Source of the DNA: Usnea hakonensis | Lineage: Eukaryota; Ascomycota; Lecanoromycetes; Lecanorales; Parmeliaceae | Length of the DNA: 47,067 bases | Direction: 5' to 3' | Assembly (NCBI GenBank): GCA_013423325.1 | Contig: BLJB01000423.1 | Span: forward strand, 1 to 47,067 | Translations under genes and position numbers: made by a program | The notes under the pieces: model-generated | The model's database searches: none | What the model saw: only the letters and a program-made list of their open reading frames with translations | What the model was told of the DNA's origin: nothing | In this document: in pieces, positions 23,558 through 33,669 of the stretch | How positions within the stretch are numbered: the first letter of the stretch is position 1 | How the letters are laid out: each line of letters starts with the position of its first letter

Positions 23558-24724
23558 TTATGTCATTACAAATCGCGGTATCCTGCTTCTCGCTTCGACT
23601 CGTGAAATCACCTTGCGAGCGGTATCTTGCGTTTCTAGAGGCTCTTCGATTGGCGAAGGAACCTCTAGAGCGGTGTCTAGTTTCTCTAGTAGCTCTTCGA
23701 ATGGCGAATAGACCTCAGCAGTAGCATCTTGCGTTCCGAGAGGCTCTTTAACCGGCGAAGAGACCTTAGCAGCGGCATCTTGCGTTTCAAGATGCTGTTC
23801 GATCTGTGAAGTAACCTCTGGAGCGGTGTCTAGTTTCTCCAGTGGCTCTTCGACCGGCGACGGGACCTTAGTAGCGGCATCTTGCGTTTCCAGAGGCTCT
23901 TCGACCGGCGAAGAGACAGTAGCGGCATCTTGTGCTTTAAGAGGCTCTTCGACCGGCGAAATGGCCTCTGGAACGGTACCTTGCGTTTCCAGGGGCTCTT
24001 GAATTAGCGAAATATCCTTAGGAGAGGGTTTCGGGATCTTGAAGGTAAACGGAAATCCCGGATCCACCTTTTCTGCATCCTGAAGAACCTTCACAACATC
24101 CTTCAAGATTAAGTATTCCCCTGATACAATTCTCCACCGGCTCTGGAAACCTTTTAAGTGAAAGTTCACTGTGGCGTTTATTTCCGAAAGATAATACACG
24201 AAGTCGCAGATCTTTGCTCCCTCCTTAGCGCATCGACACTCTCCACAACTGCAGGTATCAACTTGCCAGAAGTTGATAGCAGCCATCTCCCGCAAAAGAA
24301 TCGTTATGACTTCCTGAGCGCTTTTGACACCTCGTGCAGGAAGACAGATCATGATGCCACCTTGACCGTCACAACGCAGACGGCGGCCAATCTCCGCATC
24401 ATCCGAGATCTCGGTTTTGCACTGCATAATGCGTGCAAGCTTAGCGGTTTGCCCGTCAAAAAAAGCCTTATCCAAAAGCTTGTAAAATTTTTGAAGACTA
24501 TATGTGTCTTTCTGAATTAGGAGAGATCGAATTTCCCGATTGCACTGCGCGAGTGCTTCTAGATCTAGATTCGTTGAAAGTTTGATACTGTTTATTTCTC
24601 TATGTTGGATCATTTTTGACGGCTCTGAATTAGGTTTCGACGGTGTATTTGGAAGCGGAGTTGACTTCCCGATCATCTTCTTCGGGACTGAAAGTATGTC
24701 GATGAATGGGAGTAGAGTAAACAT
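23558..24724 (-). CDS. Degenerate SprT-like protein with C-terminal 17-residue repeats
   Basis: Single-exon frame of 388 residues. Residues about 75-170 resemble fungal SprT-like zinc metalloprotease domains: FYKLLDKAFFDGQ, then a helix LLREMAAINF where HExxH would stand, then a Cys cluster TCSCGECRC. Both motif histidines are gone, so a protease is unlikely; the assignment rests on remembered family shape, not on a search. Residues about 239-376 are eight copies of a 17-residue unit based on SPVEEPLETQDAATKVP, acidic and probably disordered. The first codons (FTLLPFIDIL) are hydrophobic but are followed at once by KK, so a signal peptide is doubtful. The gene is intact in frame. Confidence 0.6.
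   Translation of the reverse strand: MFTLLPFIDILSVPKKMIGKSTPLPNTPSKPNSEPSKMIQHREINSIKLSTNLDLEALAQCNREIRSLLIQKDTYSLQKFYKLLDKAFFDGQTAKLARIMQCKTEISDDAEIGRRLRCDGQGGIMICLPARGVKSAQEVITILLREMAAINFWQVDTCSCGECRCAKEGAKICDFVYYLSEINATVNFHLKGFQSRWRIVSGEYLILKDVVKVLQDAEKVDPGFPFTFKIPKPSPKDISLIQEPLETQGTVPEAISPVEEPLKAQDAATVSSPVEEPLETQDAATKVPSPVEEPLEKLDTAPEVTSQIEQHLETQDAAAKVSSPVKEPLGTQDATAEVYSPFEELLEKLDTALEVPSPIEEPLETQDTARKVISRVEARSRIPRFVMT
23597..24010 (-). repeat. 51-bp coding tandem repeat, about eight units
   Basis: In-frame units of 51 bp (one unit of 48 bp is inferred from a 15-16 residue copy) encode the acidic Pro/Glu repeat of the SprT-like protein. Landmarks GGCTCTTCGA and GGCGAA recur on the plus strand. 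Units differ by point changes, so the array is not recent. Confidence 0.85.
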
Positions 24725-27566
24725 GGTTATTTGGCGGGCAAATGGAGATGCAACACTAGTACAGTGATGTATATAGGTAGAGTTGTTTGTTGTGATAGCG
24801 TGTTGAATGCGATACTTGAATTAGGATGTGATGTGGGTTGGATTGCTTCTTGTAGTATGAAGTTGAAATGTGATGGTTGTCTGCTGAGGATCTCAATGGA
24901 CTTTGCAGGGTATTTACGCCCGAGCGTATTCCATGATGAACAAAGATTCAAAGATGCTATTGTCCATTCTATGACATTGTGGGATGTTGGCGTGCTTTGC
25001 TATGTCTTTCAGTATCAGAATAGAGAAAGGAATTGTGCCCTTTCTCTGATTCGCAAGGATCATTATAATGGTAGATAAACAATACCATTGCTCGTACTTC
25101 ACAACAAATGGATGAATTCGTCTTTGTGTTGGGGAACTTAGACTGGCGTAAACAACTGATTAAAGACAATATCATTGAAAGATCCAAGTTCATGTATTGT
25201 AGCTCGTCTATCCTTGTTCCCTTACAAAGTACCTTGTTCCCTTACAGAGTACCGTACTACGGTGAGACGTTTGCGGTAGTGTCGATTTCGACAATGGCAT
25301 TCTCAAAGCTGGTCTTTGTCCTCGATTAGCTGGGCACCCGTCGGCTTTTAGGGCAATTGAGAAAAGACGCTACTGAGAGCTGAAAGACCCGCTTAGATAG
25401 CGAAAAGGAGATAGAAAAGCGAGCTAGAAAGGAGTGCTCGCTGCCAAGAATAACAGTAATAAAAGCGGCAATGTTCTGACAGCAAGATATTCGCAAGCTC
25501 TGCTGTCCCAGCTCCGTGCCAGTTAGTTGCAACTAGTGCCAAAGAAATTAGTGCTCTTTCCCGAGCGATCATGGACTTGAAGTCTTCGGTGAACAACAGT
25601 TGCCAGTCGGTGACGAAAGGGCAGCAAATGCTGCAAAGAATGTGTACTAGGGCGCTGTGGTCATTTGTCATTCATTCTGGGGTACTGCAAGGTATCTTGT
25701 AGTGCCTCACTCCTTAATTTTGATTTGCAAAACCCAACTTTGAGGTGAGATCGCAGCCGAATACTATTGAGCTATATCTTAATGAAATTTCATCTATCGT
25801 AGGTAGTGTCCCTGGAAGCTTACTTCTACTGACGACAGCGGCGATGATGTGTGATAGGGTCAGTATCAAGAGTTGATGCAAAGCGGAGCTTGTGACTGTA
25901 AGCAAAATAGTTGTCGTCTAAGGGAAACTCGTCAAGAATCAGCGCAGCCAGGAGGTAGGCTAAAGTTGGAGATGTGAGCATAATGTCCGCTCCAGGTTCG
26001 CTAGCCATAGCTTAGGTACCCTCTCGGCCGGCAAGCATCGAGAAGCATGAGTGCGCCTCCAACCTTCATCATCACCAGCGTTGCCACCACCATCCACATG
26101 GAGCTTGAACAGAGTGACATCATCACCTCCCGACTACTAGATTGCTTCTCGGACTGGAAATTTAGAGAACATTCTGCTCAGCTCGCCTTACGTTAGCTCA
26201 CTATCTCAAGAACAGATGGCTGGCGAGCTAGATTGGATATGCACTTGCTGCTCAATCGATTGGTGCGCAATTGCACTCCCATATCTCCCATTTCCCTTCT
26301 CGCTTATACATTTTATCTCTCTCACCTGCCTTGTGTCCTTTTCCAGACACAGCTGCCTTGTTATACACTCAAATTACTACAACAATCTCTCTGTCTGCCC
26401 TACATCTCTCACGCTTTTGTCAAAGCTAGTTTTGAGATCGCAACTTCCACCCGGGGCTGAGGAGCAGACTAGTATTACCGTGAACGTGTCGAATTAGGAC
26501 TGATCGTCTGCAATACCAATGAATAAGCTATCAACGACTTCTCTACCAGCTTTATCCTCTCCTTTTAGCTAGAGTATCAGCAGTATCTAAATTACGCCAG
26601 CTGCCCAAATACATAGACTTGTCGAATATTCTGAATGGCCGTATACTCAAATGGGATCATGGCTACCGACTGATTGGTCATGTCCACTGACTGATTCTTT
26701 AACTAGGGACACCTTCAGAAATTGCCCCGGCCTACTTGAGTTCATATTGGCATTGTCGGAATCGTGGGTCCGATCATCTACTCCGGCCCCTTGATCAGGC
26801 GCATTTCGGCCTGTCATCGTTCTCCCATTCAAAAGTGGCCATACTCCATGTTGATGACTATGCTGTCGTGGAACCATTGCTGTAGCTTCACCATGTCCAT
26901 ATCACCACCATCAGCACCTTCACACCATGAACCGCGGTGTTGAAGTTTCAAAGACCGTGAAGTACTATAGCCCCGATATTACTGGTTTTATCCTCAACGG
27001 CACCGTAAAGTTGTAGACTGGAGTCAGATCTGCAAAGGTGTTGATGAAGGTGACCTGAAATGAGAGAACCCCACAGACGGTGCTTCCGAGTACTGAATGT
27101 CATCCACTAAAGCCATTGCAGAGTCGACAGGTACTAGCATAGTCAAGAAAGTTAGCTCGTCTATACCATCAGTACCTTTTTAAGAGAAGGATGTTCAACC
27201 AACCCCCGTACTAGTATAGCTCATAAAGTTAGCTCGTCGAAACTACCAGTACCTTTTCAGAAGAAGATTGTTTAAGCAACCCCGGTACTATACTCGCTAG
27301 CCTCCAAATCTTCATCCGAGTCTGTCCTAAGTACACTTTTGTATATTTAACGACCAACTCCTTATAGAAAGTATCTGCTATCATATTAGAACCTGCGATA
27401 ACTGGTTCTTTACGCACTATCTCGGCCAGCTTAGCTAAATCCTAGGTCAATCGTCACGTACGTATCACCACATATACAATGAGGATAGCTTCCTAGGGCC
27501 ACCCTTTTAAAGGCATATTATTAGTATCAACGGGTCCGGGATTAGTAAGAGTATCGATAAATGTGT
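24725..27566. other. Long gene-poor stretch
   Basis: About 2.8 kb with short ORFs on both strands and no recognised family. Two small duplications are seen: a 20-bp tandem repeat at about 25213-25252 (TTGTTCCCTTACARAGTACC) and the unit described at 27131-27300. ORFs at 24731-25078 (plus), 25393-25671 (minus) and 26647-26877 (minus) were considered and cannot be supported. Confidence 0.45.
27131..27300. repeat. About 80-bp tandem duplication
   Basis: Two adjacent copies share GTACTAG, AAAGTTAGCTCGTC, CAGTACCTTTT, AGAAG and CAACCC in order, with scattered differences. Confidence 0.75.
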
Positions 27567-28052
27567 TGTTAGTGCTTCATTCGCCACATTCGAACCATGC
27601 AAATCGCACCCAATGCATAGGAAGGTAGCTGCAAAGTGTTTGGCCTATCTCACTACTATGGGAACGCCATCCAGTGACCCCTGAAGGTATGTTCAGGCCC
27701 ATTGCTATAGCGCTAAGAAGACTCCTATATCTTTGCGATATAGACCTAGAGTAGAAATGCGGCTATATATGTATATATATAGGTAGGAGTGGGTGGGCGA
27801 AAAAAGACTGCAAATGCAATAAAGGAGACTCTGGAAGAGACGAATCGACTAAAGAGCAATTGCAATGCAAATAGTAGTATTTATACACTCCTCATGGGAC
27901 TCATCATGGGACTCTATCTCCTGCTTCTCTTTGGCAATGGCCATGTGCTTGTGCACCGAATCCATGCACCGAATCTATGCACCAAAACAATACCGGAACG
28001 ATTCATGCGGATATACGATATGCGAATTCCCTAGCCCCTAGTCCTACTGTGG
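27567..28052 (+). repeat. LTR-like dispersed repeat, copy 2
   Basis: Second copy of the element at 9636-10106, same orientation, starting TGTTAGTGCTTC and ending near CTGTGGCGACTC. It has TATATATGTATATATA and an AATAAAGGAGACTCT signal. It abuts the fossil thioesterase sequence that follows, so it may have inserted into that PKS relic. Confidence 0.65.
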
Positions 28053-28079
28053 CGACTCTTCTTTAAGGTAGAGGAGGTG

Positions 28080-28770
28080 TCTTTTTTTCCTCTTCTTTTT
28101 TCTTTTGAAATGTGTCGATTGGAGAGAACAATATCGCAGCTAGCCATGTGTCTCGGGGTCGTTGAGGGTAAACACATGTCTATCGACTCTCAAAAGTCAC
28201 ACATCTACTTAGAAGGACTTTATATAAACACGGTCTCTAGAGGGTCTAGTAGAATAAGCTTTATCACCGTCTACCCCTATCTTGCAACGTGCTAGGCTAA
28301 CTTATCGACAAAGATTCCCTCAGCCTACCAACTGTAGAAGTAGTATGATCCGATCGGCTGTCCGCATCTGATCTTAATCGAAACGAACTGCGGAAGGTAA
28401 CAACAGAGGTCTTAGCGGGTCTCCAACTAGGGACAGTTAAGACCGTACATCACGACTCCAGGAGGTATTCCTAGTAGGGAGGATTATCCAATATAGATAA
28501 CATGAGGTGACCAAGCGGGACCTTTTGCTCTACTACGGATAGATGTGGAGCTCGAAACTGGGGCGACATGTCTTTTGGAAATAGTATCTTGACAATGTCT
28601 CGCAGAGCGCGCCCTTGCAATAGAGTGTTGTAGCGAAACTTAATCTCAAGCTGGATAACATGTTATGATAGCGAGCGCCTAGAGGGAATTAAGACCGAAG
28701 TCGAAGAGGTCTATAATGGCGGTTAGTCAACTTCCTCTGCGCTAGAGGCGCGTAGCTCTAAACATTATAC
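28080..28770 (-). pseudogene. Fossil NR-PKS C-terminus (ACP-TE)
   Basis: Minus-strand translation, allowing frame changes, gives an ACP core (DFGLNSL, then a stop and ALAIIT; serine codon near 28698). A linker LRDIVKILFPKDM and HLSVVEQ follows, then a thioesterase start VVMYGLNCP with a stop where Trp is expected, DLCCYLPQFVS, GQPIGSYYF, and near 28230 IKLILLDP. Each piece aligns in order with the ACP2-TE part of the PKS at 37759-44498 (EIEKTLFPNDI, VVVYGLNCPW, DLRCSLPQYVS, RQPVGPYRV, SKLILLDS). The frame has many stops, a TGA among them, plus small deletions and a missing block before YGLNCP. No upstream PKS domains were found to its right. It is an old relic of a second NR-PKS or a translocated fragment. 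Confidence 0.78.
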
Positions 28771-31700
28771 TTGTTAACAGTTATAGTTACCTTGGTCTTA
28801 TATACGAAGTATGATTCATCTTCTTCGCCATGCGGCTTTGGAGCGATTGAGGCAGCTGATAGTGTTCGCTCTACTAAAGTAAACTAGTTAATCACCTTTT
28901 TCAAATCAAGCAATATCCAAAATCCTTACGTACGTAAGACCTTTTCAGAAACCAAAGGAATGATTATTTACGAAGAGATAGTGGGTTCAACCTTAATTCT
29001 TCCTGCACGCAGCCGGCCAGTAATGGTGACAAATAAAAAGGGGAAAAGGCAAACAAGGTGCCTAAATCTAGTTCTACAATGTCGATGTGTGAATCTTTAA
29101 CCCTTTTGTCATTTTCGCTAAAGAGAGGTTTTCAGGGTAGTCGGTGCCTGCTAACGGCTCCGGAGACATTTATCCTGTGCCTCAGATTCTCACTCTCAAA
29201 ATCACAACGCTGTTTTTCACCGTGTCTCCGTCTACTGCAAGCACCACCTTGACTCCAAATCACCGTAAGCATCTCCACAAATGACTCCCTCTCAGCCATA
29301 TTAATTGCCTATACTACCGAGGTACGAAGATCAGAAATAGAACAGCTGCTTAGCAACCGATCTCGCCTCGAGTCCCAGCTGCTGAGCGCACTACTCCAGA
29401 AGAGGTACACTTGCAATAAGCCTCGTTTGTCTCCTAGATGTTCTATTTTAGAGCGTCATTACCGAGTTCCCGAGTATAGTCACCATCGCGCTTGAAATTT
29501 TAATGATTATGAAGTAGCTCCTTTGTTCTATGAACAACACGGTAATAGAATCCAAGACAAAAACATGCCCGATGAAGTTTCAAACAGATTCCAAGTCCAA
29601 GCTCTTTAAGTCGCGCAAAATGCTCCGAATGTATTGATCGCAGTTGCCCTAACACCGTCTCCCGTGCCAATTGCCCTGTGGCGGCACCATGGTAGGTGAC
29701 TTAACTACTGGTGGTGCATGGAGGGGCAGGGTGTGGGCCGTCGCACCAACTTTCTAGCCGGCCTTCTTCAGGGGGGCCAACTAGAAAAAGTTCAGCGGTC
29801 TCGTTCAAACCATGGCGATCGAGGTAATTTCTCGGACTGTCCAGTCCCAGCATATAAAGAGTGCTACTTACTATCGGAATGCGGTAGCGTACTGCTATAA
29901 ATAGGTAGCGCGACTGCTGAGAGAGCGCAAAGGGCTAAAGCTGGAAGATGGCTGAAGAAATGCATTGTTGTTGGAGAGAGTGGAACTCTAGTAATGGAAT
30001 CGTCTGGTAATTAAAGGTTTGGTGAGAGAGAAAAAAGAGTAGCGGAAAGATGGTAGCAGAGTTGATGAAAATTAGGTCTAGTCTTGTTATTTATATATGA
30101 GATTTTGTGAAGATGGGAAGCCTTGCCAAGTCTTCCATGTTCTAGTAATCTTAACCTTTCTTTTAGAATTGCGGCTCATAATATCTGCGCCTTTTGAGTG
30201 CAGCCTAGACGCTGACTATAAGGCAGTACACTGTGGTAAAGCATGAATGCCTGAAATATCTGAGCTGAACGGATTAATATTCGGCGGGCACAGATTTCTC
30301 GATACGGTGTCTGGCGGGTGACTCAGAAAAGACACGGTGCCTTACATATTCGAGCTGAACGGATTGATATTCCATTCCTACAATTTCCCTGGTCTAGAGC
30401 TTAGCAAGGGTCTAAAAAAAGAAAGACCACCTCCTAAATCTTTCGACCTGAAAGGATTTCTAGTGGGTATATGTACCTCGGTTGAAAAGTTGCCAAGGGA
30501 TTGAAATATCAGGTCAGCGTTGAAGAGGACCAATAGCGTCGACGCCTCGGTAAGGTCATTTTTAGCGCAACGGACTGTCAGCATTCCTCCATTCTCATCT
30601 CACCTCATCTCTACTCAACAGAACGAATGAACAGTGGACATTTTTGGATGAGCTACATCAATCACATTCAGTCGATGAAATACGACACGCATCCCGTACG
30701 TCGAATATGCAGTCCGGCCTATCAGGTATCCTATATGACGTTACACTTACGACCTGCAACTCTCTACTATCTACTATCTACTATCTCCCTATTAGCCTCC
30801 TTCCCTCCTACGACCCACTACTACTCTCTATTTATCACTCTCTTTATCGTCCGCTTTTATATTTATTACCCTTTAATCCTCCTCTCCCCATCAAATATAT
30901 AAATAGTAATAGTTCTAAGGATACTCTAGAATATTGCAAATGCTAAGCCTACCAAATGACCTTCAGGAAATGACATAATAAAGGTATATCAAAGGAAGAG
31001 GCAACTAGAAAGGAGTACTACGTCGACCGGAATAAATGTTGAGACCGCAGCAGCGGATGAAGTAATACGGACTCTCAAGGTCAAGTGATTAGAAGTAACG
31101 GTGTTGGAATTTGATGCGGCTTGATTGTTCATCTATAGAGTAATGTGCTACTTATAGTACATGTTAAGCATAATAGGGCTGTATGCTGAATTCCAAAAAA
31201 CGGACACAATATATACACGATCCAATAACTTTGCATCACTGAGACGATAGCTTTGTGGATTGCGGCGTAAGCGCTTTGGATTCGCGGGCCCGCCCATATG
31301 GTTGCCCCTTCGGCTATATGCGCTACGTTCAAGGCCTGATTTGAATTGAGGACGTTGTAATAGTGTCTCTGATTCAACCCTGATAAGCTCCCTTCTGAAT
31401 CTCCCTTCGGTAAGATATTTCGCCTTGCAGTTTCCTCCTTCTCATATATTCGAGGATGGTCCAATTATACACATAATCATAATCGAATCCCTCGCGGATC
31501 ATGAAGTGGAGCGCCGACCTATGCTAAAAGACTATATTCTGTCTAAATGGCATGGCCGTTACGGGCATATCTACCGTTACTCGGACTATCACACGCACTC
31601 TTACTGAGGAAGAACTACTTTCCGCGAGTTTTCTTAAGGGGTCGGGGCGATCTCAACCATACTAGTAAACTCTCAGAACACCATCTCTACAAGCACTTTA

Positions 31701-32936
31701 GGGTCATTCACGTTCGGTCGAGGCGGTCGTCTTCTCGCCTAATGGCCGGCTTTTGGCCTCTGCACCCTGGGACAACACTGTTAGACTGGCAGCCAGGGTA
31801 AGCTGATTGCTGTGATGAATGTAATCGAAGGGCATAGCAAAGCGATGGCAGCCGTGGGGCGATGGATGTACGAAGGCTAGAAGCCAGATCTCGGAAGTAG
31901 TTCTTCTTCCTCACGAAGCGATCTATTGCTTCTGCCGTCTTATCTACATATATCTTCGGCTCGGCAGTCTCCTAGGAAACTACTCGTACTCTCTCTTTCC
32001 TCGGTATAGGCTAACTGAAAACCAGCTCTCGGAAGTGATTCCTCTTTTAGAATAGTGATCTGTCACCCCTACCGTAGTTTGTATTTCTAGCTTCGGCTCG
32101 AAGATTTCCCTAGAAAGTCTCCGCTCTTTCTCTTCTATCTCTTCTTCGCGCCGACGATATTGTTGATATCTGATAGCATCTTGTGTGCGCTTCATTATAG
32201 CTACTTTTGATGGGCTTGCATGTGTCGTTCCGACTTCTGCGCTTGAAACTTCAAAGTCTCTTGGCTTGGTGGACGAAGTGGAGACGATTCAACTAGATTT
32301 AGACTAAGAGCGCGAACTTTGGGGTTGCGGAGGTTTGCGATCTTCTACGACAAGACTGAGAGGACTAGGCGCACTGCGAGCGATTGTGTGACGACCATCT
32401 TCCATAAAATTCAGAAGGCTTTGGACATTAAGTGAGTATGAAACTCGTCCCTGTGACTATTTGGCTGTAGGTGAAAGATATTGTAGGGAACTGTTAAGGC
32501 CGCTAAGTACTTGCTAAAGGCGAGGCAAAATCCGGGCTTGAAGAGATACAAGAGTTCTGTTATTACCGTCGAGCTACAAGTACGATGCGGGAAGTCACTC
32601 TCGGGTGAAAAGATCCTTGAGTCTCTATACGATATGCCTGTATTTTGATGATTGAAATCCTCATCGTTCCAGATCTGATGATAGAGAGTTAGTGAATCTC
32701 GAAGCAAGACGAGAATGTTTGTGATTAATTCCGGCTGATTAGCTTTCCCAAATCTGATCACTCGCATCTTAATCCGGATTGCCTTTCAACCCGTGCAACA
32801 GCAACTGAGAAGGAAATGTCGAGGTTTATCGTCACTTGATCATTGTTGTCCTAGTAATCCCATATATTGCTTATACTATCCAGTCCATCGATAATTCCCC
32901 GGACAAGTGTTCCTACACCGAAGGGTCCAAGTCAAG
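28771..32936. other. Long gene-poor stretch
   Basis: About 4.2 kb without a gene I can defend. A repeated word GAGCTGAACGGATT lies at about 30262 and 30352. The minus ORF at 31129-31464 has a protein-like middle (RHYYNVLNSNQALNVAHIAE) and might be an exon of an unrecognised gene. Minus ORFs at 31980-32195 (charged, coiled-coil-like) and 32411-32767 have no family features. The rest is AT-rich. Confidence 0.4.
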
Positions 32937-33431
32937 ATGGCCCAGAGGCCTAGGATTGTAGACCCGGTCGCAAAAATCCAAAACTCTCTCCACGATGCGG
33001 GCAAAGGACATTCTGACACTTGCATCTGTCGTCTGTACGATAATTCACTCCAGGCAGATTCAGAACCATGGATCCACGGAGAAAAGGCACGGGAGGATTC
33101 TACAGAGGTGAATGGCAGTTGGGATAAATTTGAGGCAGAGAAGAAGCGATTCCTAAAGAGACCGTGAGTGTTCAATATTTCACTCAACGCCCTGCACTAG
33201 TCTAGCTTGCCTATCGCTGAATTAGCGCAAGACAGGCAGTATTGGACTATCCCTCAAGACGCTGGGAGTGAACTTTTGCCGAAAGCAACCTCCACCAGAG
33301 AGCCCTCAACAGCAAGCACTGGAGAAAAGATCGCGCGACATGATCAAGATACACCCTCTGGCCAGCCTCGACCTTTAGAGGACCGATCTGAAGAAAGTCC
33401 CGAGATGTTACTTCAAAAACCTTGCTTCTAA
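32937..33431 (+). CDS. Hypothetical small protein, two exons
   Basis: Exons 32937-33163 and 33206-33431 flank a 42-nt intron (33164-33205, GTGAGT to CTAG) and give 150 residues in frame from the first ATG. The product is hydrophilic, with a short Cys pair (CICRLYDN), a charged helix (SWDKFEAEKKRFLKRP) and a Ser/Thr/Glu/Pro-rich second half likely to be disordered. No signal peptide or membrane segment. The family is not recognised. The clean donor and matching phase are the main support; it could still be chance. Confidence 0.45.
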
Positions 33432-33669
33432 CACATGTATATTAGTCTCATTTGAGCTAGTCCGGTTGTTCTTGCTTGCATATCTTCATGGCAACAGGTG
33501 GTATTTGCTCCTTACCACGATACATTTTCTTCTTGCACTATGTGTTTACCAGCCTATATGACAAAGGATCGTTCATGTACCCTGCGAACACTATTTCCTA
33601 AGGTGGCATACAAATGAAATTTGGCAAAGACAGATTGTCGGCATAGGCTTCTTGAGAAAAAAGAGTGAC
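33432..33669. other. Spacer before the cluster relic
   Basis: Short spacer between converging genes, with nothing recognisable. Confidence 0.4.

Noticed and set aside
24731..25078. 115-residue plus-strand ORF upstream of the SprT-like gene
   Set aside because: No recognisable domain, no matching exon, and it sits in the probable promoter of the divergent gene.
32411..32767. 118-residue minus-strand ORF
   Set aside because: No domain, no plausible exon partner; kept only as part of the gene-poor stretch.
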